Source: Diospyros lotus (taxonomy: Eukaryota; Streptophyta; Magnoliopsida; Ericales; Ebenaceae). Taken from it: a stretch of 64,000 bases of DNA. Below are positions 12,503-25,793 of the stretch, piece after piece (the first letter of the stretch is position 1; every line of letters starts with the position of its first letter). The DNA is taken from positions 3,954,879-4,018,878 of the forward strand of contig NC_068351.1 of the NCBI RefSeq assembly GCF_014633365.1, given 5' to 3'. The position numbers and the translations under genes were made by a program. Below the pieces are notes generated by a model. That model ran no database searches. It was not told the origin of the DNA and saw only the letters and a program-made list of their open reading frames with translations.

Positions 12503-13831
12503 TGTAACGACCCTAAAGTGGGTCTAGGTGTTTTAATACTTGACGTCAGTGTTTCGCAATTAGAATGTTAGACTAAATATTTTTATTAATGCTTAATGTT
12601 AATTTCCTTGGTGGCACAGAAATAATTTAGATTACATAATTTTATTCTATAGTGCATGGAATCAGAAATTTAAGTGAAAGGGCCTCAATTAAATAGTTAA
12701 TGAGATGTCTAACCCAAGTAGAGAATTAAGCCTGGTGGGCTTGGAATATATGTATATGGGATATATGTGATTTGGGCTTAGGCCCATGGTGAGAAATTAT
12801 TTGGAAATAATGGGCTTGATGGTGTAATAAGAAAATGGGGAAAAGAAAATAAATTAAGTAGCATTTGTCACTCAAGCCCCTGGATATTTTTTGTTTGTAA
12901 TATGAAAAGAGGGTTATTTCAGTAAATTCTGGAGCTGGCGTGCAGACCTGTGCGCGCTCCTTTTTCCCAGCAGCCTCTGTGCACAAATATCCTATTTCAG
13001 TGCAAGGTGTATCCCTTCTTTTTGAATGCACTGTTCTATTGCTTATTTAAGTCCATCTCCGTGCTCTTCTTCTTCTTCACCCTCTCCATCCTATTCCATC
13101 ACTTCTGTTTGCTGCTGCTGTTTGCTTCATGTGCGCGGGTGGAACTCTCTCTGATTTCATTCTCAACAGGCAAGTTCTCTTACCCATTTTTATTCCAATG
13201 CAACCACGTTATCTTTCAGTGCGAGCTCCCTCTTAGATATATTCTATATTGAAATGCAAGTTTCCTTGATTTGCAAACTGTTGCTTATTGTGTCACCTCG
13301 TTGTTAGTGTTTTCCACTGTGTCTATTTTGTTTATAAAGTTCCTAGTTGCTGTGAAGTCCATTTGATGTCTCAAGCGGGGTTTGATTCACCCTAATATTT
13401 GTTCAGTGAATGGCTTTCCTTCTTACTTACAGCTGGGTTTTTGTTTAGCTCGTTGCTCCCTGTTCAGGCATTTATATATGTACATGTTGCATCACTTTTG
13501 GAAGCTCTCACCCATAGCTGAATGTAGAGTGCTAAGTCACCATTAAATGATTTCATTAAGGTATTTGGAGCAAACAGCAAAAGCCTCAACTGAAAATATA
13601 TATAAACTGTTCGCCTATATATATGAGACCCACTTGTAAATACTTATTCAATATGCGTAACGAGCTGATACCCCCCCCAGAGATTTGAAAAGCTTATTAA
13701 AGCATGCCCTGCCTAGCTAATCCACAAATATATTATGCTTAAACAGTCATTCGAATGCCCCTGTTTTGTTCTGTTCTGTTCGGCAAACCCAATTATATAT
13801 ATATACACGTTCAACGTCATTGATGTTCTAG

Positions 13832-14118
13832 CGAGCTCGTTCCAGTTCTTTCAGCGAGCTCGTTCCAGCTCTTTGCCGCGAGCTCACACTTATAAGCTCC
13901 TTGGCCGCTTAATCGCGAGCTCATCTGTCAAGCTCTTGGCCGCGAGCTCTTGCCGCGCGCCTGACCTCAAGCTCGTCCAGCGAGCTCTTGCTCAACCCCT
14001 TGACCGCGAGCTCGTTCACCTCATGACCCCGAGCTCGTTCGCTTGTCCTTCCCACAAGGTCTCTTGAGCTGTCTCCGTAAGCTACGACCTCAAGACCTCG
14101 AGCTGTTCCCGAGCTCGT
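13832..14118 (+). repeat. GAGCTC-rich minisatellite inside the junction LTR
   Basis: GAGCTC occurs nine times in under 300 bp, mostly as GCGAGCTCGTTCCAG or GGCCGCGAGCTC variants with irregular spacing of about 22-40 bp. The stretch is much richer in GC than its surroundings. It lies just downstream of an AATTATATATATATACACG TATA-like run (13788-13806), so it may belong to the transcribed leader of the LTR. That is inference. Confidence 0.7.
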
Positions 14119-14961
14119 CCCATATGCCTTGAATGGGAGCTATCAGCTCTCACCCCATATATTTACCTTTCCTTATATTTACCTCTCCGTAAGTAAATGT
14201 TTGCATTTTCCTTAATTTATATTTTACTTTCCTTTACTTTAATACATAAATGTAAATAAGAAAGTACCCCCCATTTGGATTCAATAAAAATATCAAAAAA
14301 ATCAAAATCCATAAAAATAAAAAGTTAGAATTTTGGTTTTAGTACAAATCCATGAATTTGCAATTTTACCACCATCGAAATACATAGTTTCCGTTTCTTG
14401 AAAAAATCATTAAAAATCATTTTTACAACAATAAATGCTAGTAATCAAATTACCGGGAGTTAGTTTTTCAAGATGAAGACATTTTCAAAAAATGTTCTAT
14501 TTGGTCCAGTACCTTAGAAAAATTTCAGGATTATGTTTGGTCAGCAATTTCACATGGTGTGGTCATTTGATTGCATGCGGTCGAATAATGAATTTGAGCT
14601 ATGAGCATGAATGCAAGTAAATGCATACTATCACTGGTTAAATGAAATCACAACAATCATATGATGGGAATAATAGTTATTAAATTTATAATACACCTCA
14701 ACTGGTGAATCGAGATTTAATATTAAATAGCATCTCTCAAAGAAGTATTCTTGTGTTGTAAATTACATTAAGCATTTTTGTGCCATAAATTACATCTTGA
14801 ATGTGGTAAACATTATGAAGTAAGATATGTTGAATTTATCTGATGATGGGGAAAATACCCGGTATGGGTAAGTGATGTTAACAGCATGAATATCACAAAA
14901 TCAGGAATTTAAATACATGTGGTTGGCAAATGCATACATGATGCATATATGTACAGGTTCC

Positions 14962-14985
14962 ATATATATATATATATATATATAT
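14962..14985. repeat. (AT)n microsatellite
   Basis: An uninterrupted AT dinucleotide run of about 12 units inside the junction LTR. Confidence 0.9.
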
Positions 14986-15723
14986 TTTTTGCGCACCTAT
15001 TATTTTGCGCGGAGGGAGAAAGGATACCCTAGAGCACTTGGCACGGGACGAGGTGGCCATAGCCCGGCAAGTTGGCTCCATATTTATTGTGAGGTTTTGT
15101 CTATGTGATATACTTTGGCATGTGTTGATTTATGGCTCGCGAGCCTATGAGACTTGATTTTGATATTACATTTATATGCACATTTGCATAATAGTACATG
15201 GTGGCATTATACATTTAACTTGGAATTGATCAAGTCTTAAAATGTGATACTTGTATACATTAGTGATGTTCTGGAGTACTCTCTTTGGTGTCTCCTTATT
15301 CTTGGTTCATAATCATTGTTTATTACCCTAGAACTTGCTGAGCCTTGTGGCTCACTTGATCTTCTTTTCCATTCCAGGTAAAGGGAAAGCTATTATTGGG
15401 GGTGAGTCCAGTGGGACTAAGGCCTGAGGATAGAGGTGTACGGGGACGCGTCCTAACTTGAAGATCCTGTTAGCATTTTGGTGAGACTTGAGATGAAATG
15501 AGTCTTATTTTGTTAGTTAACATTAGAGTCTCTTATCTATTTTGTATGGCCGTTGAGCCCGACTCTTGAGCTATTAGAAGTGTCATTGAACTTAAGCATG
15601 GTTTCCGCTGCTAATGAATGAAATGAGTTGTTTGTTTAATTGTGGTTGTTCTATATCATCTCTGTGATGACCTCCTTTCGAATATCCTATGCTAGCGGGA
15701 ATATTCGAGAGTGGGCCCTTACA

Positions 15724-18700
15724 ACAGAAATGCCTTCGAAGTGCCACATTGATATTTCTAAGACATTTCTATTTCTAAAACATCAACAACAAAAAAAAAT
15801 TGAGGTAGTTTTTTCAATTTCAGAAATATTTTAGAGCCATTTTTTAAAACTAGAAATATATTGAAAACATGTTTACGTGTATGAAGAGGTTAGAACTTGG
15901 CTATCACAATTTTTTATAGTTCTATCGAGAATTTTAATTTCTACGAAGTACAAAAATGTCTTTCAGGCGTCATATAGATATTTCTAAAATGTCAAAAAAT
16001 ATTAAAAAAATATTTTCAATCAATTTTTCAATTTTAAAAACATTTTAGAGCCATTTTGTAATATTATGAATATATCAAAAACATGTTTCCGTCTATGAAG
16101 CGGTTAGAGCTTAGTTATCACAATTTTGTACATTTCTACACAGTATTTTAATTTCTACAAAGTAAAGAAATGTCTCTGAGGTGACGTATTGATATTTTTG
16201 AAACATTTATGTTTCTGAAATGTCAAAAAATATAGAAAAACATTTTCAGCCAATTTTTTCAATTCCAAAAATATTTTTGAGTCGTTTTGTAATATTAGAA
16301 ATATATCAAAAATATATTTCCGTTCATGAAGGTTTTAGAGCCTGGCTATCACAATTATTTACTTTTTTAAAGAATATTTTAATTTCTATGAAGCACGAAA
16401 ATGTCTATGAGTTGCCATATTCTATTTTTGAAAAATAAAAAATAACAAAAACAACTTTTTTAGGCAATTTTTTCAATTTCAAAAATATTTTTGAGGCGTT
16501 TTGTAATATTATGAATATATAGAAAGTACATTTTCATCCACAAAGGGGTTAGAGCTTCGCTATAAAAAAATTTTACCTTTCTACATAATATCTTAATTTC
16601 TACAAAGCACGTAAATGTCTCTGAGGTGACACATTGATATTTTTTAAACGTTTTCACTTCTAAAACCTCAAAAAAAGTATATACATATATATATATATAT
16701 TTAGGCAAATTTTCAATTTCAAAAATATTTTAAAGTCGTTTTGTAATATTATAAATATATTAAAAACATGTTTCCGCCTATGAAGAGGTTAGAGCTTGGT
16801 TATCACAATTTTTCACCATCCTATAGAATATTTTAATCTCTACAAACCATGAAATGTCTCCGAGACAGCACATTGATCTTTCTACATCGTTTTCGTTCCA
16901 AAAATGTCAAAAAATATTTTCAGCCTATTTTTCAATATCAAAAATACTTTAGATCTATTTTGTAATATTAGGAATATATCGAAAGCAAATTTTCATCCAC
17001 AAGGGGGTTATAGCTTGGTTAACACAATTTATTATCTGCCCACATAATATTTTAATTTCTACGAAGCACGAATATGTCTCTGAGGTGCCACATTGATATT
17101 TCTAAAACATTTATGTTTTTGAAACATAAAAAAAAACATTTGAGCCAGTTTTTCAATTTCAAAAATATTTTAGAGTCATTTTGTAATATTAGCAATATAT
17201 TGAAAATATGTTTCCGTCCACGAAGGGTTTACAGCTTGGCTATAACAATTTTTTACCTTCCTCCAAAATATTTTAATTTCTACGAAACATTAAAATGTTT
17301 CTAGGGCAGCATATAGATATTTTTGAAACGTTTCTATTTTTGAAAAGTCAAAAAATGTCAAAAAAAAACATTTTCAGACACTTTTTTAATCTCTGAAATA
17401 TTTTAAAGCCATTTTGTAATATTATGAATATTTCGAAGACACGTTTCCGTCCACGAAGGGGTTAGAGCTTGGCTATCACATTTTTTTACCTTCCTAAAGA
17501 CTATTTTAATTTCTACAAAGCATGGAAATGTCTATGATGCGCCATATTGATATTTATAAAACTTTTCCATTTCTAAACATCCAAAAATGTGGAAAAAATA
17601 TTTTCAGCCAGTTTTTTAATCACAAAAAACATTTTAGAGTCATTTAGTAATATTAGGAATAGATTGAAAACACGTTTGCGTCCATGAAGGGGTTACAGCT
17701 TGGTGATCGCAAATTTTAACCTCGCTAAATAATATTTAATTTTCTACAAGCACGAAAATATCTTTAAGGTGCCATATTAATATTTTTGAAACATTTCCAT
17801 TCTTGAAACGTCAAATATTATATTAAAAAACACTTTTAGGCAGTTTTTTCAACATCAAGTACATTTTAAAGTCATTTTGTAATATTAGGAATATATTGAA
17901 AACATATTTTTGTCCATGAAGCGGTTATAGTTTGGGTATCAGAATTTTTTATCTTTCTACAGAATATTTTAATTTCTGTTAACCATAGAAATGTCTCTGA
18001 TGCATCATATTGATATTTTTCAAACATTTTTGCTTCTGAAATGTCAAAAAAATATTTTCAGACAATTTTTAAATTTCATAAACATTTTAGAACCATTTTG
18101 TAATATTAGTAATATATCAAAAACAAGTTTCCATCCACGAAGGGGTTAGAGTTTGGCTATGACAATTTTTTATCTCCCTACAAAATATTTTAACTTCTAC
18201 AAATAACGAAAATGTCTCAAATGCACCATATTTATATTTCTAAAATGTTAGAAAATGTCAAAGAAAACATTTTCAGGTAATTTTCAATTTTAGAAACATT
18301 TTAGAGCATTTTTGTAATATTTGGAAGATATCAAAAACACATTTCCGTCCACGAATGGGTTAGAGCTTGGCTATCAAATTTTTTTACCTTCCTACATAAT
18401 ATATTACTTTGTACGAAGCACTAAAATGAATTTGAGGCACCATATTGATATTTCTGAAATATTTCCGTTTTCAAAATGCAAAAAAATATCAAAAGAATAA
18501 AACATTATGAGGCAATTTTTTCAATTTTAGAACATTTTATAGCCGTTTTTAATATTAAGAACGTCCACAAAGGGGTTAAAGCTTGGTTATGACAATTTTT
18601 TACCTTCTTATAGAATGTTTTAATTTCTATGAAGTACGAAAATGTCTTCGATGCACCATATTGATATTTGTGAAACTTTTTCATCTCTGAAATATAAAAA

Positions 18701-18850
18701 AAATAAGATATTTTCATGCAATCTTTTCAATTTCAAAAACTTTTTATCACCGTTTGTTAATATTATGAATATATCGAAATCACGTTTTCGCCCCACAAAG
18801 AGGTTAGAGCTTGGCTATCACATTTTTTTTACTTTCATACAAAATATTTT
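15724..18850. repeat. Tandem satellite array (block 3, copy B)
   Basis: Satellite monomers homologous to 3183-6297 unit by unit, including shared indels. The block ends in ACAAAATATTTT just before the solo LTR. A small (AT)n expansion at about 16683-16700 is private to this copy. Confidence 0.9.
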
Positions 18851-20047
18851 TGTAACATCTCGAAATTTGGGAGATAAATAATGATTATTAATTTTGATAT
18901 TTGAAGTCATTATGAAATATTTGAGGAATTAAGAGAAAATATTTATTTATGTTATTTTGAGGAAATGGGTAATTAAGGTAATTAATTATTTTATTTCAAA
19001 GTATTTATGGAAATAGTAAAATGAATTAATTTAGTGGATTTTTAGAAAATTGAGTGTAAGTGGGATTCTCTTATGTTTCGAGGTATTAGTGTAATTAAAC
19101 ATGGGGTGCAAGTGAGGTTTTCAAAAGTGTTGGGGCGCTAGTGAAATTTTAGGAAATGGGTCGTGGGATTCCTTTATAATTAATGGGGAGGTGCTTAATT
19201 AATGAGGAAGCAGGCAGCCTAGCTAGTTGTGTGCACACATGGGATAGTGGAGGTCGCGGGTATAATTCAGGCAACAGGGATGTGGGTGCGAGAAATTTGG
19301 CTGATTTTAATTAGCCTTTAGGTGCCTAAAAGGCGTCATTTTGGTTGGGGCAGTGGCAACCATCCGTGGCAGCAAGGTGCGCTCTCAACCGCCTATTTTC
19401 CTTACCCGAGAAGCCTCTATTTTGCTTCATTTTTAAGGCTGATTTTAGCCATTTTGTGAGCAGAAGATGAAGAAGAAATTGGAGGAAGGAGCACAGGCCG
19501 CAAGCAACGAAGGAAGAAAGAAAAAAAAATAGAAAAATGAAGAAAAATTAGGAAATATTGGGATTATTCGATGCTAAAGGTAGCCAAGTGAGTGGGTAAA
19601 ATTATTAGAGATATCGTATATCTAAATTATGGATTTTTCACGGTTAAATTATGCAGTTAGATTTAATTAAATTGAGCCATCATCTTATTACTTCCTATAG
19701 AATATTTTACTTTGCATCGGGAGAGCAAAAGAGGCAGGAATTAGTCGATTTCAGGCAAGCTCCTAACCCTCCCTTCATGTTCTTAATTTCCTGCAAAACT
19801 CTCCGTGAATTCTCGTATTTTATTCCCTCCCTTACCGTGACTTGGTACCACACATTAATAATGCAAATATGCGTGATAACCATTTTATAATATGTGAGTT
19901 GTTGTCAAATCTATGAACGAAGAGTTTGAACTAAATATGTGATCCTCGGTGATATTTATTTCCAACCTTCAAGGGGCTTTGTATCGCTCCTACTCCTTTC
20001 GGAATGATGCCAAACCGATGTGGGCTAGGTTCTTAGAGAATCGGAAA

Positions 20048-20462
20048 GACTTGATGTGATTGTGGCAGTCAATTGACCAATCTCTATCTAACCTTCAATA
20101 ATGTCAAATATGCTAGACCCGCCAATAATGTGAGTAACAATAGGCGATGTCCTTAATCTTGAAAATAAGGAAATACAAATACTTGTGTCGTATAAGGGTT
20201 CATATCCTGACCTCGGAATCATATGAAATATCAACATGTTGATTTGTGAATCAGGAAGACTTGATGTGATTGTGGCAGTCAATTGACCAATCTCTATCTA
20301 ACCTTCAATAATATCAAATATGCTAGACCTGCCAATAATGTGAGTAACAATAGGCGGTGTCCTTAATCTTGAAAATAAGGCAATACAAATACTTATGTCG
20401 TGTAAGGGTTCATATCCTGACCTCGGAATCATATGAAATATCAACATGTTGATTTGTGAATA
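20048..20462. repeat. 210-bp tandem duplication inside the solo LTR
   Basis: The stretch starting GACTTGATGTGATTGTGGCA at 20048 is repeated at 20258, with a handful of substitutions between copies (for example AATAATGTC against AATAATATC). The equivalent segment is absent from copy A because of the deletion there. Confidence 0.9.
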
Positions 20463-20765
20463 TTGAGCTAATATCTTATGCCATAAATGTGTTGGAAACG
20501 TACAAATATGAGTTTAATAATGTGGATTGCATAATGTGGAACATATGGGCTTTTGCCTCGAACAAACAGAATAAATATTTCCATAACAACTATGTAAAGA
20601 CCTTGCATATACATGGTGGTGTGGGTAGCATATGATAATACATGACATTGTATATATGTGATTATTCAGTGAGGATTATGATGGGTGTTTGTCCCCTCGG
20701 CCTTTGAGCGAGGGCACTGCTATCGCTGTGCCGATGACGACCGGGCAGGTTAGGCATGTGCTGCC

Positions 20766-21223
20766 TGTAGGAAAAATGAATAGAACGGAGACCTAAACAT
20801 AATTAAAACACCCGAGGCATGAGGACACTGTCCTTAAGGATATTTCCCTATGGTAGGGTATCCCTCAGGATTCAACGAGTTCATCCTCTTGGGGAGGGAT
20901 ACAGAAACAACAAAAAATATTAAACCCAGCAAGGAGAAGATAGAAATAACAAGGAGAAGAAGCTTAGTTTTTTCTATCCAGAATAGGGAATACAATAAGG
21001 TATTTATTGGCAAATATTAGATCTTCCAACAGCTAGTTTTTGATTAAATGAGATAATAATAAAGGCCTTTGTAACTGGTAGTTGTTAGAGGAATATAAAT
21101 ATAGGAGTTATTAGAGTTTAAAGATAAAACTGATAGCTGTTAGGCCTTAATAAATATTCTAGCTGTTGGAGAAATTTAATTTCAAGAGTTATAACCTTTT
21201 GAAATACTCTCATATATACAACA
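20766..21223 (-). repeat. Copia 3' LTR
   Basis: A direct repeat of 25794-26251, read on -. It runs from TGTTGTATATATGAGAG to CCTACA on the element strand. Its neighbour on the internal side is the polypurine tract. Confidence 0.93.
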
Positions 21224-21235
21224 ATCCCCCACATA
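21224..21235 (-). promoter_or_regulatory. Copia polypurine tract
   Basis: On - the sequence directly before the 3' LTR reads ATGTGGGGGAT, a short purine run of the kind used to prime plus-strand DNA synthesis. Confidence 0.7.
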
Positions 21236-21785
21236 TTTCAAAAGATTGAGTTTAAGAAAGGTTTTTGCCGGGTTACAAATATACAAGTGTAAATGCCTCA
21301 AATCTGGTGTCTTTTGGACTATGAACCAGATTTTAGAAAGTATGAGATTTAATTTATAGGACCAATGGTGAAGTTTTATAACTTCTATGAACTAAGGATT
21401 CTTATTGTAAATTAGGTATCTCACCAATCACATTACACCCCCACAATTTCTTATTGTTTACGCAGTTTTACGCTAATAGGCCATGCGCGCAACTGGTTAT
21501 TCATGAGTGCTCTAGAGATCTTGCCAATTATCTCATAGGAGCGGCCCTATTCCATACTCATATAGGTGATTCCATCAAATGTTCACTGCAATCTGAACAC
21601 TATCCATAAGGAATATGAAATTCACTAAGAGCTTTTAACTCATCCTCTCTATTATTGCATATCAGCACTATTCTCACATCATAGGAAAGGACTTATCTTG
21701 TAGTGCTACAGAATCACAAATGACTCCGTTATTACCCATATCAACCTAATTCATGGGATCGCCAATCACATAGGTTGGGTTACCA

Positions 21786-24700
21786 TCATTTTGATTTCTC
21801 AACCGGCATTAGTCCCATTCCCCTTGATGTTTCAAATACCATCTTTCTACCAAGTGGTTTAGTTAGAGGATCTGCCAAATTCATCTCTGACTTCACATAA
21901 TCAATTGATATGATTCCATCCTTTAGCAGCTACTTTATCACATCATGTCTTAATCTAATGTGTTGATTTTTTCCATTGAAAGATTTGTTCTTTGCAATGG
22001 CTATTGTCGCTTGGCAATCACAATGCATGGGTATTGAGGGTGTTGGTTTAATACCCAAAGGAATTTCTGTTAAAAAATTTCTCAACCAATTAGCCTCATT
22101 TCCTGCTGATTCCAAAGTTATAAATTCTGACTCCATGGTGGATCTAGCTATTATATTTTGCTTGGCTGATTTCCAAGACAGCGCACCACCACCAAGAGCG
22201 AAGATATAGCCACTAGTGGATCTAGTCTCGTCTGAATCTAAAATCCAGTTAGCATCACTGTATCCTTCCAATACAGCAGGATATCCACTATACATAATAC
22301 CATAATTCATGGTACCTCTCAAATATTTCATTACTCGGACTATTGCCGCCCAATGCTCATGATTGGAATTGTGAGTATATCTACTCAACCTACACATAGC
22401 ATATGCTATGTCAGGTCGAGTGAAGTTCATCAAATGCATCAGACTCCCAGTAATCTGAGCATACTCAAGCTGAGCAACAATTTCACCTTGATTTTTCTTT
22501 AATTGAGTGTTAGCATCATAAGGAGTACTCACTGGTGTCACATCAAAATGACCAAACTTCTTAAGAAGTTTCTCAACATAATTTTCTTGAGTTAACATTA
22601 TACCATTGTCTCTCCTTATGATTTTAACACCTAATATCACACTAACTTCACCCATGTCTTTCATATCAAATTTAGAAGCTAAGAGATGTTTAGTACTATG
22701 CACCACATCCATGCTAGTACCAAAAACAAGCATATCATCCACATATAAACTAATGATCACATACTCATTGTCAAAAAATTTAGTATAAACACATTTATCA
22801 ACACTATTTGAAGAGAAACCATTACTTAAAATAACTTGATCAAATTTCTCATGCCACTGTTTAGGTGCTTGCTTTAGACCATATAAAGATTTTTTTAGTT
22901 TACATACTTTATTTTCTTGTCCAGGAGCTATACAGCGTTCAGGTTGCACCATGTATATCTCTTCTTCTAGATCACCATTTAGAAAAGCAGTTTTAACATC
23001 CATTTGATGTATAAAAATTTTATGTATAGAAGCCAAAGCGATTAAAACACGAATTGAAGAAATTCTAGCTACAGGTGCAAAAGTATCAAAATAACCAACA
23101 TTTTGTTTTTGAGTAAATCCTTTTGCAACCAATCTTGCTTTATATTTATCTATAGAACCATCAGAGAAATATTTTCTTTTAAAAATCCATTTGCAACCAA
23201 TAGGTTTTTCTCCCGGAGGCAAATCAACAACCTCCCAGGTTTGATTTTGTAAAAGTGAACCAATTTCATTTTTAATGGCTTCTTTCCAAAGTAAAGAATC
23301 AGAAGAAGAGATAGCTTCAGAGTAAGTTATAGGATCCTTATCTACAAGATAAGTATAGAAATCATCTCCAAAGGAAGATTCTTTCCTTTGTCTTTTACTC
23401 CTTCTCAATTCCTCAACATGAGTTTTTTCCACTCTATTATCATCAGTTGTATTATTATCAACTGGGGCACAACTAATCTTTTCAGATAATGGATAAATGT
23501 GTTCGAAGAATTCTGCATTCTTAATCTCAATAATAGTGTTGCAATCAAGTACATTACTCTTTAGAACAATAAATCTATATGCAGCACTTTTTTCAGCATA
23601 CCCAATGAACATGCAATCAGAAGTTTTTGAACATATTTTTCTCTTTTTAGGTTCCGGTAGCATAACCTTTGCAAGACACCCCCACACTTTTAGATACCTC
23701 AAACTAGGAGCATAACCTTTCCATAATTCATAAGGTGTCTTACCGGTTTTCTTATATGGAATTCTATTTTGTAGATGACATGCAGATAAAATAGCTTCCC
23801 CCCACAAATTATCAGGAGTAGAAGAACTTATTAACATAACATTCATCATTTCTTTTAATGTTCTATTTTTTCTTTCTGCTACCCCATTAGACTCAGGTGA
23901 GTAAGGAGGAGTAACTTCATGAATTATTCCTTCATTTTCACAATAATCATTCATCAAAATATATTCACCACCTCTATCAGATCTAACTCTTTTAATTTTC
24001 TTATTCAATTGATTTTCTACTTCATCTTTATATAACAAAAGCATATTAAAAGCTTCATCTTTATTTCTAAGCAAATAAACTCTAATATACCTTGAAAAAT
24101 TATCAATAAAAGTCACATAATATTTTTTTCCACCTCTAGTCATTGTTTGTTTTAAATCTCCTAAATCTGTGTGAATTAAACTAAGTAGCTCTGTTTCTCT
24201 ATTAACAGATGCACATGTTTTCTTCGTTATTTTAGCTTCAGCACATATTTCACATTTGTTCATGTATAAGGAATTAAAACCAGAGATTAAACCAAGTGAA
24301 TGCATTTTCTTGAGATAAGACAAATTAACATGTCCTAATTTAGCATGCCCTAGAACAACAAAGTCAAGCAAGTAAGCTGAAGAAGATGCATTCATAATTT
24401 CAGAAACATTGAGTACAAAGAGTCCTTGGTTACAATATCCTTTGCCCACAAATACATTATTTTTAGTCATTACAATCTTGTCAGATTTGAATGACACTTT
24501 AATCCCAAACTTTCCCAACAAAGCCACAGAGACCAAATTTGCCCTTATGTTAGGGACATGTAGCACTTTACTCAAAGCCAGTATTTTGCCCGAAGTCAAC
24601 TTCAAACGGACTTCGCCTTTACCAAGAACATTTGCAGTTCTTGAATCTCCAAGGTAGACCACATCTTCTCCATCCTCAACAGGTGTAAAGGTGGAGAAGG

Positions 24701-25775
24701 ATTCTTTGCTAGCACATACGTGCCTAGTAGCACCAAAGTCTACAACCCATTCTTTGTTATTGGTCACCATATTGACTTGAGAAACAATCGCAACAATAAC
24801 TTCTTCTTCTCCTTCAACCAAGTTTGCCTTGGGTTTAGGAGGATTGTCGTTTCTCACTCTTTTTCGACATTGAGGTGCATGATGGCCAGGTTTTCCACAT
24901 ACAAAACAATTTCCTTTTTTCTTAAAATTGTTGGGTTTGGGTTTGACTGCATTGGACTTGTAATCGTAGGACTTATTATTATTATTTGATTTATTGAAGT
25001 TATTATCATACCTCTTTTGTTGTGGATTACCTTGCACCAAATTCGCTTTGGAAGCCATTTCCTTTTCCTTGACAACTTGCAATTCTTTCATATTTGTATC
25101 TTCAATTATGATGTGAGTGATAAGGTCAGCTAAGGACAACTGCCTTTGCTTGTGCTTGAGTTGCTGCTTGTAGTCATTCCATGTATTGGGCAGTTTTTCA
25201 ATCAAAATTCTAGCGATGAATTCCTCTGGCAGATTGATTCTTTCTGCTTTCAAATCTTCCAATAGTTTGTGGTATTCATTGATTTGAGTTTTGATGTTTT
25301 TGTCGTCCACCATCTCCCATTGATAGTATTTACCAATCACAAACTTTTGCTTACCAACATCCTCAGCTGTATATTTTGTGACCATATTGGCCCATATCTC
25401 TTTTGCTTTCTTATAGCCACAATATACATCAAACAATTCATTAGAAAGAGTACTAAGTATAGAGTGACGGCAAACCTTATTTCCATACATCCACGCTTTA
25501 GCATTTGCGTTAGTTTTGGGTTCGGACAGAACCCATGCAACTCCATGCATGTCAAGTACTATAAACATTCTTTTTTGCCATCTCTTAAAATTCTCACCAC
25601 CAAAAACTTCAATTTTAGAGATGTCAGGAAAAGGCTTGGCATAAGGAATTGTAGGGACAGCGGCTGGTTGGACTGTAACAGTAGCAGAAGCGTTGGGAGC
25701 AGCAGGAACAATGGTTGTATCAACAGTATTGGCGTTAGGAGCAGCAGCAATAGCAGAAGTTGAGTCACCGTCCAT
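21786..25775 (-). pseudogene. Copia gag-pol polyprotein, one premature stop
   Basis: The frame opens at ATG 25775, only 18 nt from the 5' LTR, and runs 1281 codons to a TAG at 21930-21932. It then stays open for 47 more codons, with the usual copia C-terminal ADPLTK motif, to a TGA at 21786-21788, so the TAG looks like a single CAG-to-TAG change. Domains in order: Gag (residues ~50-240); zinc knuckle C290, C293, H298, C303; aspartic protease at D346; integrase zinc site H476, H481, C507, C510; likely catalytic D536, D599, E633; reverse transcriptase with YVDD at 1010-1013; RNase H near the end. The protease motif reads D-F-G-A where D-S/T-G-A is normal, so the active site is altered. This copy is probably not autonomous. 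Confidence 0.93.
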
Positions 25776-25793
25776 TGATAATATCCTTAAGAT

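Larger units (their letters stand above)
12503..15723 (+). mobile_element. Long LTR-like unit at the A/B duplication junction
   Basis: The unit begins TGTAACGACCC and ends GGGCCCTTACA, a normal pair of plant LTR ends. It contains no coding region, so it reads as a single LTR of about 3.2 kb. Near its right end it has a perfect hairpin TGAGCC-TTGT-GGCTCA (about 15336), TTCCAGGTAAAGG, and TTTCCGCTGCTAATGAATG (about 15602), also seen in the other long LTRs here. The flanks, CATTA at 12498-12502 and ACAGA at 15724-15728, do not match, although each is found intact at the outer edge of the other copy. Short open frames in it (for example 13735-14067) have no recognisable domain. Confidence 0.75.

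Noticed and set aside
12726..13252. Two overlapping ~100-codon frames on opposite strands in the junction LTR
   Set aside because: No recognisable domain, and they overlap each other on both strands within an LTR; most likely chance.
25269..25763. A 164-codon frame on + over copia gag, and similar frames in copy A (7497-8069)
   Set aside because: Both are antisense to Gag, are shared only because the DNA is duplicated, and have no recognisable domain.
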